Shown here in pieces: positions 15,444-22,706 of a DNA stretch of 64,000 nucleotides. Source of the DNA: Amycolatopsis circi. GTDB lineage: Bacteria; Actinomycetota; Actinomycetes; Mycobacteriales; Pseudonocardiaceae. The notes under the pieces were generated by a model. That model was given only the letters and a program-made list of their open reading frames with translations, had not been told where the DNA came from and ran no database searches. The translations under genes and the position numbers were made by a program. The stretch covers positions 59,946 through 123,945 of the forward strand of contig NZ_PQIA01000011.1 of NCBI RefSeq assembly GCF_003385235.1. The letters run 5' to 3'. How positions within the stretch are numbered: the first letter of the stretch is position 1; every line of letters begins with the position of its first letter.

Positions 15444-16634
15444 GTGGACCCCATCCGCAATCCCTTCGCGCCCGGCGCCGGGCAGCGGCCGCCGGAGCTG
15501 GCAGGCCGGGAAAGGGAGCTGAAGGCGTTCGAGGTCGTGCTCGAACGCGTCGCTCGCGGACGGCCGGAGCGCAGTCTCGTGCTGACCGGCCTGCGCGGCG
15601 TCGGCAAGACGGTGCTGCTGGGGGAGTTGCGGTCGATGGCCGTCCGGCACCGCTGGGGTGCGGGCAAGATCGAGGCGCGACCGGACGCGGAACTGCGGCG
15701 TCCACTGTCGGCGGCATTGCATCGGGCCATCCGCGACCTCGCCGTGCGGCATCGGGCGCCGGACCGGGTCGAGGAAGTGCTCGGGGTGCTGAAGGCGTTC
15801 GCGCTCAAGGCGAACAAGCCGGACGCGAAGCTGCGCGACCGCTGGCAGCCCGGCATCGACGTGCCCGCCGCGCAGGGCCGGGCGGATTCCGGCGACATCG
15901 AGATCGACCTGGTCGAACTGTTCACCGACGTCGCCGAACTGGCTGCGGACGTCGGCACCGGCGTCGCGCTGCTGATCGACGAGATTCAGGATCTGCAGCC
16001 GGACGACGTTTCGGCGCTGTGCGCGGCTTGCCACGAGCTGTCGCAATCCGGTGCACCGCTGGTCGTGGTCGGGGCTGGACTGCCGCATGTCCCGGCGGTC
16101 TTGTCGGCGTCGAAGTCGTACTCCGAGCGGCTGTTCCGCTACTCGCGCATCGACCGGCTCAGCCGCGAGGACGCCGACTACGCGGTGATGGCTCCGATCG
16201 AACGCGAGGACGCGGGGATCGAACCGGAGGCGCTCGACGCGCTCTTCGACGCGTCCGGCGGCTATCCGTATTTCATCCAGGCCTACGGCAAGGCCGCCTG
16301 GGACGCCGCGCCCGCCGACCCGATCACGGTCAAGGACGTGCAGGTCGCCGCGCCCGAGGCGGAATCCGAGCTGGCGGTCGGGTTCTTCGGGTCGCGCTAC
16401 GAACGCGCGACGCCCGCCGAACGCGAGTACCTGCTCGCGATGGCCGAGCTGACCCAAGGCCGCGACGAGGCCGCCGGCACCGCCGATGTGGCCGTCTACC
16501 TGGGGCGCAAGCCCTCGTCGCTGTCGCCGGCGCGCGACAGTCTCATGAAGAAAGGCCTGGTCTACTCCGCCGAACGCGGGCAGATCGCCTTCACCGTGCC
16601 GCATTTCGGGCACTACCTGCTCGGCCGCGACTGA
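15444..16634 (+). CDS. AAA/STAND-like ATPase of unknown role
   Basis: 396 residues. Walker A GLRGVGKT (49-56), Walker B ALLIDEIQD near 175-183, a sensor-like VVVGAGLPH near 207, then LFRYSRIDRLSREDADYAV and a C-terminal winged-helix-like region (REYLLAMAELTQGRDEAAG, SLSPARDSLMKKGLVYS). This is the AAA_16/Orc1-like layout: ATPase plus winged helix, found in stand-alone actinobacterial proteins thought to bind DNA or act as switches. It is flanked on both sides by CTAG-rich patches, which could be its own binding sites. No partner gene is adjacent. GTG start without a clear Shine-Dalgarno. Function not established. Confidence 0.82.
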   Translation: MDPIRNPFAPGAGQRPPELAGRERELKAFEVVLERVARGRPERSLVLTGLRGVGKTVLLGELRSMAVRHRWGAGKIEARPDAELRRPLSAALHRAIRDLAVRHRAPDRVEEVLGVLKAFALKANKPDAKLRDRWQPGIDVPAAQGRADSGDIEIDLVELFTDVAELAADVGTGVALLIDEIQDLQPDDVSALCAACHELSQSGAPLVVVGAGLPHVPAVLSASKSYSERLFRYSRIDRLSREDADYAVMAPIEREDAGIEPEALDALFDASGGYPYFIQAYGKAAWDAAPADPITVKDVQVAAPEAESELAVGFFGSRYERATPAEREYLLAMAELTQGRDEAAGTADVAVYLGRKPSSLSPARDSLMKKGLVYSAERGQIAFTVPHFGHYLLGRD

Positions 16635-16650
16635 GCGGATCTTCCCTTCG

Positions 16651-16696
16651 CTAGCTGTCTATGCGGCTGCCTAGCGGTTTATAGCGATTTTGCTAG
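16651..16696. repeat. CTAG-rich A+T patch 3, after the AAA ATPase gene
   Basis: CTAG at 16651, 16671 and 16693, with CTAGCTGTCTATGCG at 16651 matching the upstream copy (CTAGCTGTATATGCG at 15387) in all but one base. A+T content continues high to about 16850. No terminator-like hairpin was seen in the first 60 bp. Confidence 0.6.
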
Positions 16697-16816
16697 ATAT
16701 CTGTAGAGGGTGTTAGCGCGTTAGCGGCTTGTGACTGCCAACACTCGATCTGTCCGGCTATCTCCGGGAAAATGCCGATGATTCTTCGGCAAGTGCCCCA
16801 TGTCACCGCAGATTCG

Positions 16817-16846
16817 TTGGCTTCCTTGTGAAAAAAGGTGCATACT
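16817..16846 (+). promoter_or_regulatory. Promoter of the 49-residue small protein gene
   Basis: TTGGCT (16817-16822) and CATACT (16841-16846) with an 18-bp spacer that contains an A6 run. Transcription would start near 16853, about 38 bp before the small gene. Confidence 0.55.
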
Positions 16847-16890
16847 AGAGACACAGCCACCGAAGACCTCTGAAGGGGATGCAAGAGACC

Positions 16891-17040
16891 ATGAGCAACA
16901 TCGCCGCCAAGCTCCGTGCTCGTCGCGCCGAGGCTCGCACTCGCCGGGCGCTGAACCGGGCGATCGACACCGCGGCCACCTCGACGGTCCGGCAGGAGCT
17001 CATCGCCCTCGCCCAGGCGCGTCAGCCGTTCATGCGCTGA
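16891..17040 (+). CDS. Small basic protein, 49 residues
   Basis: This short gene encodes MSNIAAKLRARRAEARTRRA at the N-terminus and ends AQARQPFMR; 11 of 49 residues are Arg or Lys and one long amphipathic helix is likely. ATG 16891 is preceded by AAGGGG at 16873-16878 and AGAG; in-frame ATG 16879 would add four residues. A good promoter lies upstream and a strong hairpin follows at 17142. I recall similar short proteins in related actinomycetes but know of no function. Basic charge and size allow nucleic acid or membrane binding; both are guesses. Confidence 0.7.
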   Translation: MSNIAAKLRARRAEARTRRALNRAIDTAATSTVRQELIALAQARQPFMR

Positions 17041-17065
17041 CCTGCAGGACCAACCTGTTGGTGGG

Positions 17066-17081
17066 TCACTCACGTGAGTGA
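17066..17081. promoter_or_regulatory. Perfect 16-bp palindrome
   Basis: TCACTCACGTGAGTGA is fully self-complementary. It lies 26 bp after the small-protein gene and 236 bp before the GTG of the MarR-GNAT gene. It looks like a protein binding site rather than a terminator because it has no loop. Confidence 0.5.
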
Positions 17082-17141
17082 TCTAGACCACAGCGAATCC
17101 TGGGTGTAACGCCGCGGAGAGCCGCGTCGATACCCACTACG

Positions 17142-17186
17142 ACCCCGTGATGCTGGCGGACCCCCGACCTGGCAGCATCACGGGGT
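17142..17186 (+). terminator. Strong hairpin terminator
   Basis: Perfect 14-bp arms ACCCCGTGATGCTG and CAGCATCACGGGGT around a 17-bp loop, followed by TTTCC. It probably ends the small-protein transcript and insulates the MarR-GNAT gene. Confidence 0.75.
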
Positions 17187-17266
17187 TTCCATATGTCTGG
17201 ACCATTTTCGCTCCGGCTCCACCACCGGGGGAATTCCCTTGCCCCGAACGGGCGGCGGGGAGATGC

Positions 17267-17291
17267 TTGACTCAGTCAACGATCGAGTCAA
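17267..17291. promoter_or_regulatory. MarR-type operator just before the MarR-GNAT start
   Basis: TTGACT-C-AGTCAA (17267-17279) is a perfect dyad, followed by a third half-site AGTCAA at 17286-17291. It ends 10 bp before GTG 17302, so autorepression is likely. Confidence 0.6.
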
Positions 17292-17301
17292 GGTGGTCCC
17301 C

Positions 17302-18231
17302 GTGCCGGATTCCGTCCTCACCGAACGCGTCGCCACGGTCCGCGCTTTCAACCGGCTCTACACCGGGGTGATCGGCGTCCTCGACGAGGGACCGGCCGAC
17401 GCCGAATACTCGCTGAGCGAAGCGCGGGTGCTGTTCGAACTCGCCCAACAGGACCAGCTGCAGGTCAGTGATCTGCGCAAACGGCTGGCGCTGGACGGCG
17501 GCTACGCGAGCAGGCTGCTCGGCCGCCTGGAAACCCGCGGCCTCGTCACCCGCGAACGCTGCGCGGACGACGCGCGTCGCCAGCTCGTCGCGCTCACCGC
17601 CGAAGGACACGCGGCGTTCGCCGACCTCGACCATCGTTCGGCCAGCCAGATCGGCGGCCTCCTCGACCAGTTCGCGGACGCCGACCAGCGCCGTCTGCTC
17701 GGCGCGATGGGGACCATCACCGCGCTCGTCGCCGAACCGTCACCGGAACCAGCGGTCACGTTGCGCGCCCCACGACCAGGCGACCTCGGCTGGGTGGTGC
17801 ACCGGCACGGCGCGCTGTACGCCGAGGAGTACGGCCTCGACGAACGCTTCGAAGCCATGGTCGCGCGCGTGGTCGCCGACTTCGCCGAACACCGCGAAGA
17901 CCCGCGCCAGGCCGGCTGGATCGCCGAACTCGACGGCGAACGGGTCGGCAGCATCTTCTGCACTCCCGGCGACCAGGAAGGCACCGCGAAACTCCGCCTG
18001 CTCCTGCTGGAACCGGCCGCGCGCGGACACGGCGTCGGCAAACGGCTGGTACGCGAATGCGTCGAATTCGCCAGCGCGCAGGGGTATCGGGAGATGGAAC
18101 TGTGGACGCTGTCGCTGCTCGCCGCGGCACGCGGGATCTACCGCGGCGCCGGTTTCGAACTCGTCGGCGAAGAAGAGACGGACGCGTTCGGCCCCCTCGT
18201 GACCGGTGAAACCTGGCGGCGGGAGTTATAG
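17302..18231 (+). CDS. MarR regulator fused to a GNAT acetyltransferase
   Basis: 309 residues from GTG 17302, chosen because AAGGTGG lies 5 bp upstream and earlier starts (ATG 17263, TTG 17239) would put the operator inside the gene. Residues 1-150 form a MarR winged helix (YSLSEARVLFELAQ, LALDGGYASRLLGRLETRGL, DDARRQLVALTAEG). Residues about 155-309 form a GNAT domain with the acetyl-CoA loop LEPAARGHGVGKRLVRECVEF and the C-terminal GIYRGAGFELVGEEE. This two-domain type is widespread in actinomycetes; the acetyl acceptor is unknown. The next gene starts right after its stop, so the two are probably co-transcribed. Confidence 0.9.
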   Translation: MPDSVLTERVATVRAFNRLYTGVIGVLDEGPADAEYSLSEARVLFELAQQDQLQVSDLRKRLALDGGYASRLLGRLETRGLVTRERCADDARRQLVALTAEGHAAFADLDHRSASQIGGLLDQFADADQRRLLGAMGTITALVAEPSPEPAVTLRAPRPGDLGWVVHRHGALYAEEYGLDERFEAMVARVVADFAEHREDPRQAGWIAELDGERVGSIFCTPGDQEGTAKLRLLLLEPAARGHGVGKRLVRECVEFASAQGYREMELWTLSLLAAARGIYRGAGFELVGEEETDAFGPLVTGETWRREL

Positions 18232-18519
18232 ATGTTCGTCCTGTACTGCCCCGTGTGTGATCGCCGGACGCTGCTGGGCGTCGACGAGGTCGACTGGGTC
18301 GAGAACCTGACGCGCGGCGTGATCTCGGTTTCCGGCCACTGCCCGCTGGGCCACGCCGCGGTCATCCTGACCGGCGACGCGTTCACCCCGCACGCGGACC
18401 CGAGGTATTTCGGGCCCGCGCCGCGAGTGTGGACGAAACCGGTGCACCGCCTGCGCGGCTGGCTGCGCACCCGGTTCGAGATGAGCCGCGACCTGCCAGG
18501 CCCGTTCTATCGTTTCTGA
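18232..18519 (+). CDS. Small zinc-ribbon-like protein, 95 residues
   Basis: The ATG directly follows the TAG of the MarR-GNAT gene, so it is read from the same transcript. The N-terminal half has CPVCDRR at 6-12 and HCPLGH at about 36-41, a spacing that could hold one zinc ion; it includes GVDEVDWVENLTRGVISVSG. The C-terminal half is basic (VHRLRGWLRTRFEMSRDLP). No known family is recognised. Its 3' end overlaps the AhpD-like gene on the other strand by 13 bp. Confidence 0.65.
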   Translation: MFVLYCPVCDRRTLLGVDEVDWVENLTRGVISVSGHCPLGHAAVILTGDAFTPHADPRYFGPAPRVWTKPVHRLRGWLRTRFEMSRDLPGPFYRF

Positions 18520-19082
18520 CGCCCCATCAAGTAAAACTCCGGATTCGGCTTGAGCGCGGTCAGATGCGCGAGCCGGTTGGACATCGCGAACAACGCGGTG
18601 ATCGCGCCGACGTCCCAGATCTCGTCCTCGGTCAGGCCTGCCTCGCGCGCCAGCGCCAGGTCTCCCTCGCCGAACAACGCGGAATCGCGCGACAGTGCCA
18701 GCGCGAGATCGACAATCGCCCGGCCGCGCTCGTCGAGTTCCACCTGCCACGGATTGGTCGCGACCTGGTCGGACAGCTCCGGGTCTTTCGCGCGGATCCG
18801 GAGGATCGCCCCGTGCGCGACGATGCAGTAGGTGCAGTGGTTCGCGCCGGAGGTAGCTACGACGACCAGTTCGCGTTCGGCCTTGGTGAGTCCGCCTTCG
18901 CGTTCCATGAGCGCGTCGTGGTAGTCGAGGAAGGCGCGGAGTTCGGCGGGGCGGTGGCCGAGTGCGCGGAAGATGTTCGGCGTGAAGCCGGATTTCTCCG
19001 CGATGGCGCCGATGCGCTCGCGGAGATCGTCGGGAAGGTCTTCGAGTTCCGTCACGGGGAACCGGCTCACGGGGTTGGTCAT
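18507..19082 (-). CDS. AhpD-like carboxymuconolactone decarboxylase family (peroxidase-related) protein
   Basis: 191 residues from ATG 19082. The core HCTYCIVAHG (about residues 85-94) is the CxxC-and-His redox centre of the AhpD/CMD fold, and the flanking regions fit the peroxidase-related subfamily: SGFTPNIFRALGHRP, then LTKAERELVVVATSGAN, DLALALSRDSALFGEGDL and GLTEDEIWDVGAI. Such proteins reduce peroxides or act as thiol reductases. It is convergent with the MarR-GNAT unit, overlapping the small gene by 13 bp. The partner reductase is not nearby. Confidence 0.88.
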   Translation of the reverse strand: MTNPVSRFPVTELEDLPDDLRERIGAIAEKSGFTPNIFRALGHRPAELRAFLDYHDALMEREGGLTKAERELVVVATSGANHCTYCIVAHGAILRIRAKDPELSDQVATNPWQVELDERGRAIVDLALALSRDSALFGEGDLALAREAGLTEDEIWDVGAITALFAMSNRLAHLTALKPNPEFYLMGRQKR

Positions 19083-19227
19083 GCCGCCCACGCTAACCCG
19101 CTCGACGGGCAGACGGCAGGGGGTCGGGCGGGCCACCAGGATCGCCGACTTCGCTAGTCCACCCCTGACCCGAACCGACTGACCCCCGGATGTGGCCCGT
19201 TCACCCGGAAGGGGTTTGCTTACCCCC

Positions 19228-19878
19228 GTGAACTGGACCGCGTACGTGGACGGTTACTGCGAGCGCACCGCGCCCGGACTCTGGGGAGAGCCGCTCAACG
19301 ACCTGGCCAACCTGGCCTTTCTCGTCGCCGCCGGAATGGTCTGGTGGTATGCCAACGGGCAGCGCACCGGGCGGGTGCTCGCTGTCCTGATCGGGTTGAT
19401 CTTCGTTGCCAGCAGCGTGTTTCACCTGGTCGCGACGCGGTGGGGAGCGGTCGCCGACTCCACCGCCATCTTGTTCTTCACCCTGTTCTACGCCGCGGTC
19501 TTCCCCCGGGTCTTCTTTAACGCCAAAGCCAAGTGGTCCTGGCTCGGCGCACCGGTGTTCCTAGCACTCACCATCGCGTCAGGGGCGCTCGGCGGCGGGC
19601 TGTATCTGCCCGCACTCGCCGGGCTCGCGGGGTTCGCCATCGCGTTGGGGGTCAAGCGCGACTCGTACTGGCTGGACTTCGCCATGGCCGCCGCGGTGTT
19701 CGCGTTGTCGTTGGCGTTTCGGAGCATTGACGACGTGGTCTGCGGGGATTTCCCAGCGGGCACGCATTTCCTGTGGCACGTGCTGAACTCGGTCGTGCTG
19801 TACATCGTCGCGAAGGCGATGGTCGGCAAAATACGAGAGGCCCCCGCGCCGGACGGCGACGCGGGGGCCTCTGTCTAA
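19228..19878 (+). CDS. Ceramidase-like integral membrane hydrolase (CREST type)
   Basis: 216 residues from GTG 19228, chosen because homologues begin at NWTAYVDGYCERTAPGLWGEP; GTG 19192 would add 12 residues. About seven membrane segments. Conserved metal-binding elements of the alkaline ceramidase/CREST superfamily are present: E in YCERT, SSVFH-LVATRWG in helix 3 and GTHFLWHVLN near 190, giving Ser/Asp/His ligands of a zinc-dependent amide hydrolase. The bacterial substrate is unknown. The last 12 codons form one arm pair of a strong hairpin that also faces the convergent transporter gene. Confidence 0.82.
   Translation: MNWTAYVDGYCERTAPGLWGEPLNDLANLAFLVAAGMVWWYANGQRTGRVLAVLIGLIFVASSVFHLVATRWGAVADSTAILFFTLFYAAVFPRVFFNAKAKWSWLGAPVFLALTIASGALGGGLYLPALAGLAGFAIALGVKRDSYWLDFAMAAAVFALSLAFRSIDDVVCGDFPAGTHFLWHVLNSVVLYIVAKAMVGKIREAPAPDGDAGASV
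19836..19872. terminator. Bidirectional terminator overlapping a coding end
   Basis: Perfect 13-bp arms AGAGGCCCCCGCG (19836-19848) and CGCGGGGGCCTCT (19860-19872). It lies inside the last codons of the ceramidase-like gene and 13 bp after the stop of the convergent transporter gene. Confidence 0.75.
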
Positions 19879-19885
19879 AAAGGAC

Positions 19886-21550
19886 TCAGTGGGCGCCGAT
19901 CGGACGCAGGTCCTTGTCGTGTTCGTCGGCGTGGTAGTCCTCGGGCGCGGTTTCGTCGTTGCCCGGGCTCCACTTCAGCGCCCGTGCGATGACCGAAACC
20001 ACCGCGGCGACCACGATGTTCGCGATCAGGGCCACGAAACCGGGATAGATCTGCACCACCGCGAGGCCGGTGCCGCTGAACGGATGCCAGCCGAAGATCG
20101 ACAGGTTGCCCATCGCCAGTGCGGAGCCGCCGAAGTGGAGTTTTCCGTTGGCCGGGTTGGGGATTCCGTACAGCATGATCAGGCCCCAGCCCATGCCGAC
20201 GATCCAGCCGGCGATCAGGCCCGCCTTGTGGAACCAGCGCGTGTACAGCGCGATGGCGACCGCGGGCAGGGTCTGCAGGATCAGCACCCCGCCGATGAGC
20301 TGCAGGTCGATCGAGAACTGCGGGTCGATCAGGATGATCACCAGCACCGCGCCCAGCTTGACCACCAGCGACGCCAGTTTGGCCTGCTTCGCCTCCTGCT
20401 TCGGAGTCGCGTCCTTGCGGATGTACTCCTTGTAGATGTTGCGCGTCCACAGGTTCGCCGCGGCGATCGACATGATCGCGGCGGGCACCAGCGCGCCGAT
20501 GCCGATCGCGGCGAAGGCGATGCCCGCGAACCAGTTCGTGAACTGCGAGTCGAACAGCAGCGGGACGATCGTGTTGCCGTCCGGCTTTCCGGTGGCCGCG
20601 TTCGTCAGCGGCTTGACGCCCGCCGAGATCGCGACGTAGCCGAGCAGGGCCAGCAGACCCAGCACGAACGAGTAAGCCGGCAGCGCCACCATGTTCCGCT
20701 TGATCACGTTGCGGCCGCGCGAGGCGAGCACGCTCGTGAGCGAGTGCGGGTACAGGAACAGCGCGAGCGCCGAACCGAGCGCCAGCGTCGCGTACTGCAG
20801 CTGGTTGCTCGACGTCAGCAGGATCGAACCGGACGGCTTGCCCGTCTTCGGGTTCGGCTTGGCGAGCGTTTCCTTGGCGGTGTTGAAGATGTGGTCCCAG
20901 CCGCCGAGTTTCGAGGGCAGGTAGATGATCGCCACGATGATCACGAGGTAGATCAGGATGTCCTTGACGAACGCGATCAGCGCGGGCGCACGCAGGCCGG
21001 ACTGATACGTGTAAAGCGCCAGGATCACGAACGCGATCAGCAGCGGCAGGTGCCCGACGATGCCGGAACCGTTGATGCCCATGGTGCGCAGCACGGCTTC
21101 GAGGCCGACCAGCTGCAACGCGATGTACGGCATGGTCGCGACGATGCCGGTGATCGCGATCAGCAACGCCAGCGTCGGCGAACCGAAGCGGCCGCGGACG
21201 AAGTCCGCCGGGGTCACGTAGCCGCGCGAACGGCTGACCGACCACATGCGCAGCGCGGGCAGCAGCACGATCGGGTAGACGACGATCGTGTAAGGCAGCG
21301 CGTACAGGCCGAGCGCGCCGGCGCTGAACACGAGCGCGGGCACGGCGACGAAGGTGTAGGCGGTGTAGAGGTCGCCGCCGAGCAGGAACCAGGTGATCCA
21401 CGAACCGAACTTGCGGCCGCCGAGGCCCCATTCGTCGAGGTGGTCGAGGCTGCCGCCGGCCTTCCAGCGCGAGGCGACGAAGCCCAGCACGGTGACCACG
21501 ACGAACAGGAACGCGAAGACGATCAGTTCCACCCACTGAATGTGGTTCAT
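19886..21550 (-). CDS. Sodium:solute symporter, MctP-like
   Basis: 554 residues with about 13 membrane segments. SSS-family features: WGLGGRKFGSWITWFLLGGD near residue 40, YTAYTFVAVPALVFSAGALG, GYVTPADFVRGRFGS near 113 and NLWTRNIYKEYI near 385. The closest family by layout is the monocarboxylate permease MctP (lactate, pyruvate, propionate, alanine uptake). It starts at ATG 21550, overlapping the upstream DUF3311-type gene by ATGA, the usual partner for such symporters. The C-terminal tail is acidic and His-rich (EDYHADEHDKDLRP). Substrate by inference: short monocarboxylates. Confidence 0.9.
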   Translation of the reverse strand: MNHIQWVELIVFAFLFVVVTVLGFVASRWKAGGSLDHLDEWGLGGRKFGSWITWFLLGGDLYTAYTFVAVPALVFSAGALGLYALPYTIVVYPIVLLPALRMWSVSRSRGYVTPADFVRGRFGSPTLALLIAITGIVATMPYIALQLVGLEAVLRTMGINGSGIVGHLPLLIAFVILALYTYQSGLRAPALIAFVKDILIYLVIIVAIIYLPSKLGGWDHIFNTAKETLAKPNPKTGKPSGSILLTSSNQLQYATLALGSALALFLYPHSLTSVLASRGRNVIKRNMVALPAYSFVLGLLALLGYVAISAGVKPLTNAATGKPDGNTIVPLLFDSQFTNWFAGIAFAAIGIGALVPAAIMSIAAANLWTRNIYKEYIRKDATPKQEAKQAKLASLVVKLGAVLVIILIDPQFSIDLQLIGGVLILQTLPAVAIALYTRWFHKAGLIAGWIVGMGWGLIMLYGIPNPANGKLHFGGSALAMGNLSIFGWHPFSGTGLAVVQIYPGFVALIANIVVAAVVSVIARALKWSPGNDETAPEDYHADEHDKDLRPIGAH

Positions 21551-21825
21551 CGGGCGTCCCCCTCGTCCAAGTCGTCGACGCTCAGCTCGTCCTGGCCCTG
21601 GTTGCGCGGCTTGTTCTTGGTCGCCAGGTAGACGATGCCGGTGCACAGCACGCCCAGCACGACGAACGCCAGCTGGAACCAGTAGAAGAACGGAAGGCCG
21701 AACAGCCGCGGCCCGTCGAAGTTGAACAGCGGCGTGACCAGGATCAGCAACGGGATCAGCAACAGCAGGTTCCAGGCACTGAACTGGAACCCGCGCACCC
21801 GACCGCCCGGTTTGGCAGTGGACAT
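21547..21825 (-). CDS. Small membrane protein, DUF3311 type, symporter partner
   Basis: 92 residues with two membrane segments (WNLLLLIPLLILVTPLFNF and FYWFQLAFVVLGVLCTGIVY) and a charged tail (NKPRNQGQDELSVDDLDEG). DUF3311 proteins precede SSS permeases in many actinobacteria and probably form a small subunit or help assembly. Its stop overlaps the symporter start by 4 bp (ATGA), so the two are translated together. It is the first gene of the unit, facing the XRE regulator region. Confidence 0.85.
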   Translation of the reverse strand: MSTAKPGGRVRGFQFSAWNLLLLIPLLILVTPLFNFDGPRLFGLPFFYWFQLAFVVLGVLCTGIVYLATKNKPRNQGQDELSVDDLDEGDAR

Positions 21826-22129
21826 CGAACCTCACCTAACACTCACGTGACACGCGACCGCCTGACCCTAGACCTCGGTCATCCCGCCGTCATACGACTT
21901 CGATATCGATTCGATCAGCACTGCGAACACGTTCCAGGGTGTGGACAACCTCGGGGACAACCCGCTCGTGCGCGGCCTCGGCAAGCCGTTCGCTACCCCT
22001 ATCGGCGGGACTGGGCCGCCCCGAATGCCCCAAGGACTTGTGCCGGACGGCGGTTGTCCACGGGGTTCGGCAGCTTGTGCACAGAGTTATCCACAGGCGG
22101 TGGACAACTCTGTGGCTAAACTGGGCGGC
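21826..22129. other. Gene-free region with DnaA-box-like sites
   Basis: No coding gene is seen. It holds TGTGGACAA (21940), TTGTCCACG (22054), TTGTGCACA (22075), TTATCCACA (22087) and GGTGGACAA (22099), all equal or one base from the actinobacterial DnaA box TTGTCCACA or the E. coli box TTATCCACA. Promoters for the DUF3311 and XRE genes must also lie here. Confidence 0.6.
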
Positions 22130-22399
22130 ATGGTCCGCGTGCCCCTCACCGACGAAGAACGCTCCCGCGGCGAGCGGCTCGGCCTGGTGCTGCGCGCCGC
22201 CCGGGCCAGCCGCAGCATGGTCGACGTGGCCGCGGAAGCGGGCATTTCGGTCGAAACCCTGCGCAAGATCGAAACCGGCCGGATCCCGACGCCCGCGTTC
22301 TTCACCGTCGCGGCGATCGCCGACGCGGTGGGCATGCCGCTGGATCGGCTGCGGGTCGCGTGCGACGGCGATCCGGCGGCGTTTTCGCAGGCCAGTTGA
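22130..22399 (+). CDS. Small XRE-family helix-turn-helix protein
   Basis: 89 residues from ATG 22130 (an ORF open upstream to 21941 has no support). Nearly the whole protein is an XRE DNA-binding domain: LGLVLRAARASRSMVDVAAE, GISVETLRKIETGRIPTPAF with the recognition helix around ETLRKIETG, and FTVAAIADAVGMPLDRLRV. The sequence just upstream carries several DnaA-box-like elements. Role unknown; possibly a regulator of a cell-cycle or housekeeping process, which is only a guess from the setting. Confidence 0.85.
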   Translation: MVRVPLTDEERSRGERLGLVLRAARASRSMVDVAAEAGISVETLRKIETGRIPTPAFFTVAAIADAVGMPLDRLRVACDGDPAAFSQAS

Positions 22400-22706
22400 G
22401 GTTTTCCGGCTTCCCGGGTTGATCGGGCAGCGGGACGGGGCGGATGAGGCAGAGCCGTTGAGACCGGCCGCCGTGGGCAGGATCGGCGAGCAGATCGGGC
22501 AGATGCCTGGAGCCGGTGGACAACTGTGGACAGCTCAAGGATCGGCGCGAAGTGCGACCACGGCCTGAGCGAGCGCGGCCACCTCCGGCGAGCGACAAGT
22601 GCCCGACGTCCGTGGACAACTCAAGACCCGGCGCGAAGCGCGACCGCAGTCTGAACGAGCGCCGCCAGCTCCGGCGAACGGCAAGAGCCCCACGCCTGTG
22701 GACAAC
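22400..22706. repeat. 86-bp tandem repeats copying the LysR gene 3' end
   Basis: Units start at 22526, 22612 and 22698, each with GTGGAC(A/G)(A/G)CTCAAG, exactly 86 bp apart. The third runs into the real LysR 3' end (to about 22775); the first two lie beyond its stop. Read on the minus strand each encodes a variant of SPEVAALVRAAVALR followed by a stop. The 86-bp period shifts the frame, so the outer copies are not translated with the gene. The 126 bp before the first unit show no gene. Confidence 0.8.

Noticed and set aside
19889..21631. 580-residue plus-strand ORF opposite the SSS symporter
   Set aside because: It is antisense to a clear SSS/DUF3311 pair, rich in Arg/Gln/Asp/Gly from GC-skewed codons and without any domain. 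Similar long shadows oppose pckG (28198-29652), the kinase at 37400 and the MFS gene.
21941..22129. 63-residue N-terminal extension of the XRE protein
   Set aside because: The extension is compositionally unlike a domain, overlaps the DnaA-box-like region and would start without a ribosome binding site; ATG 22130 gives a standard compact XRE protein.
21940..22705. Chromosomal origin of replication
   Set aside because: DnaA-box-like sites are present, but dnaA, dnaN, recF, gyrB and an A+T-rich unwinding region are missing, and several boxes are imperfect. Kept only as a box cluster.
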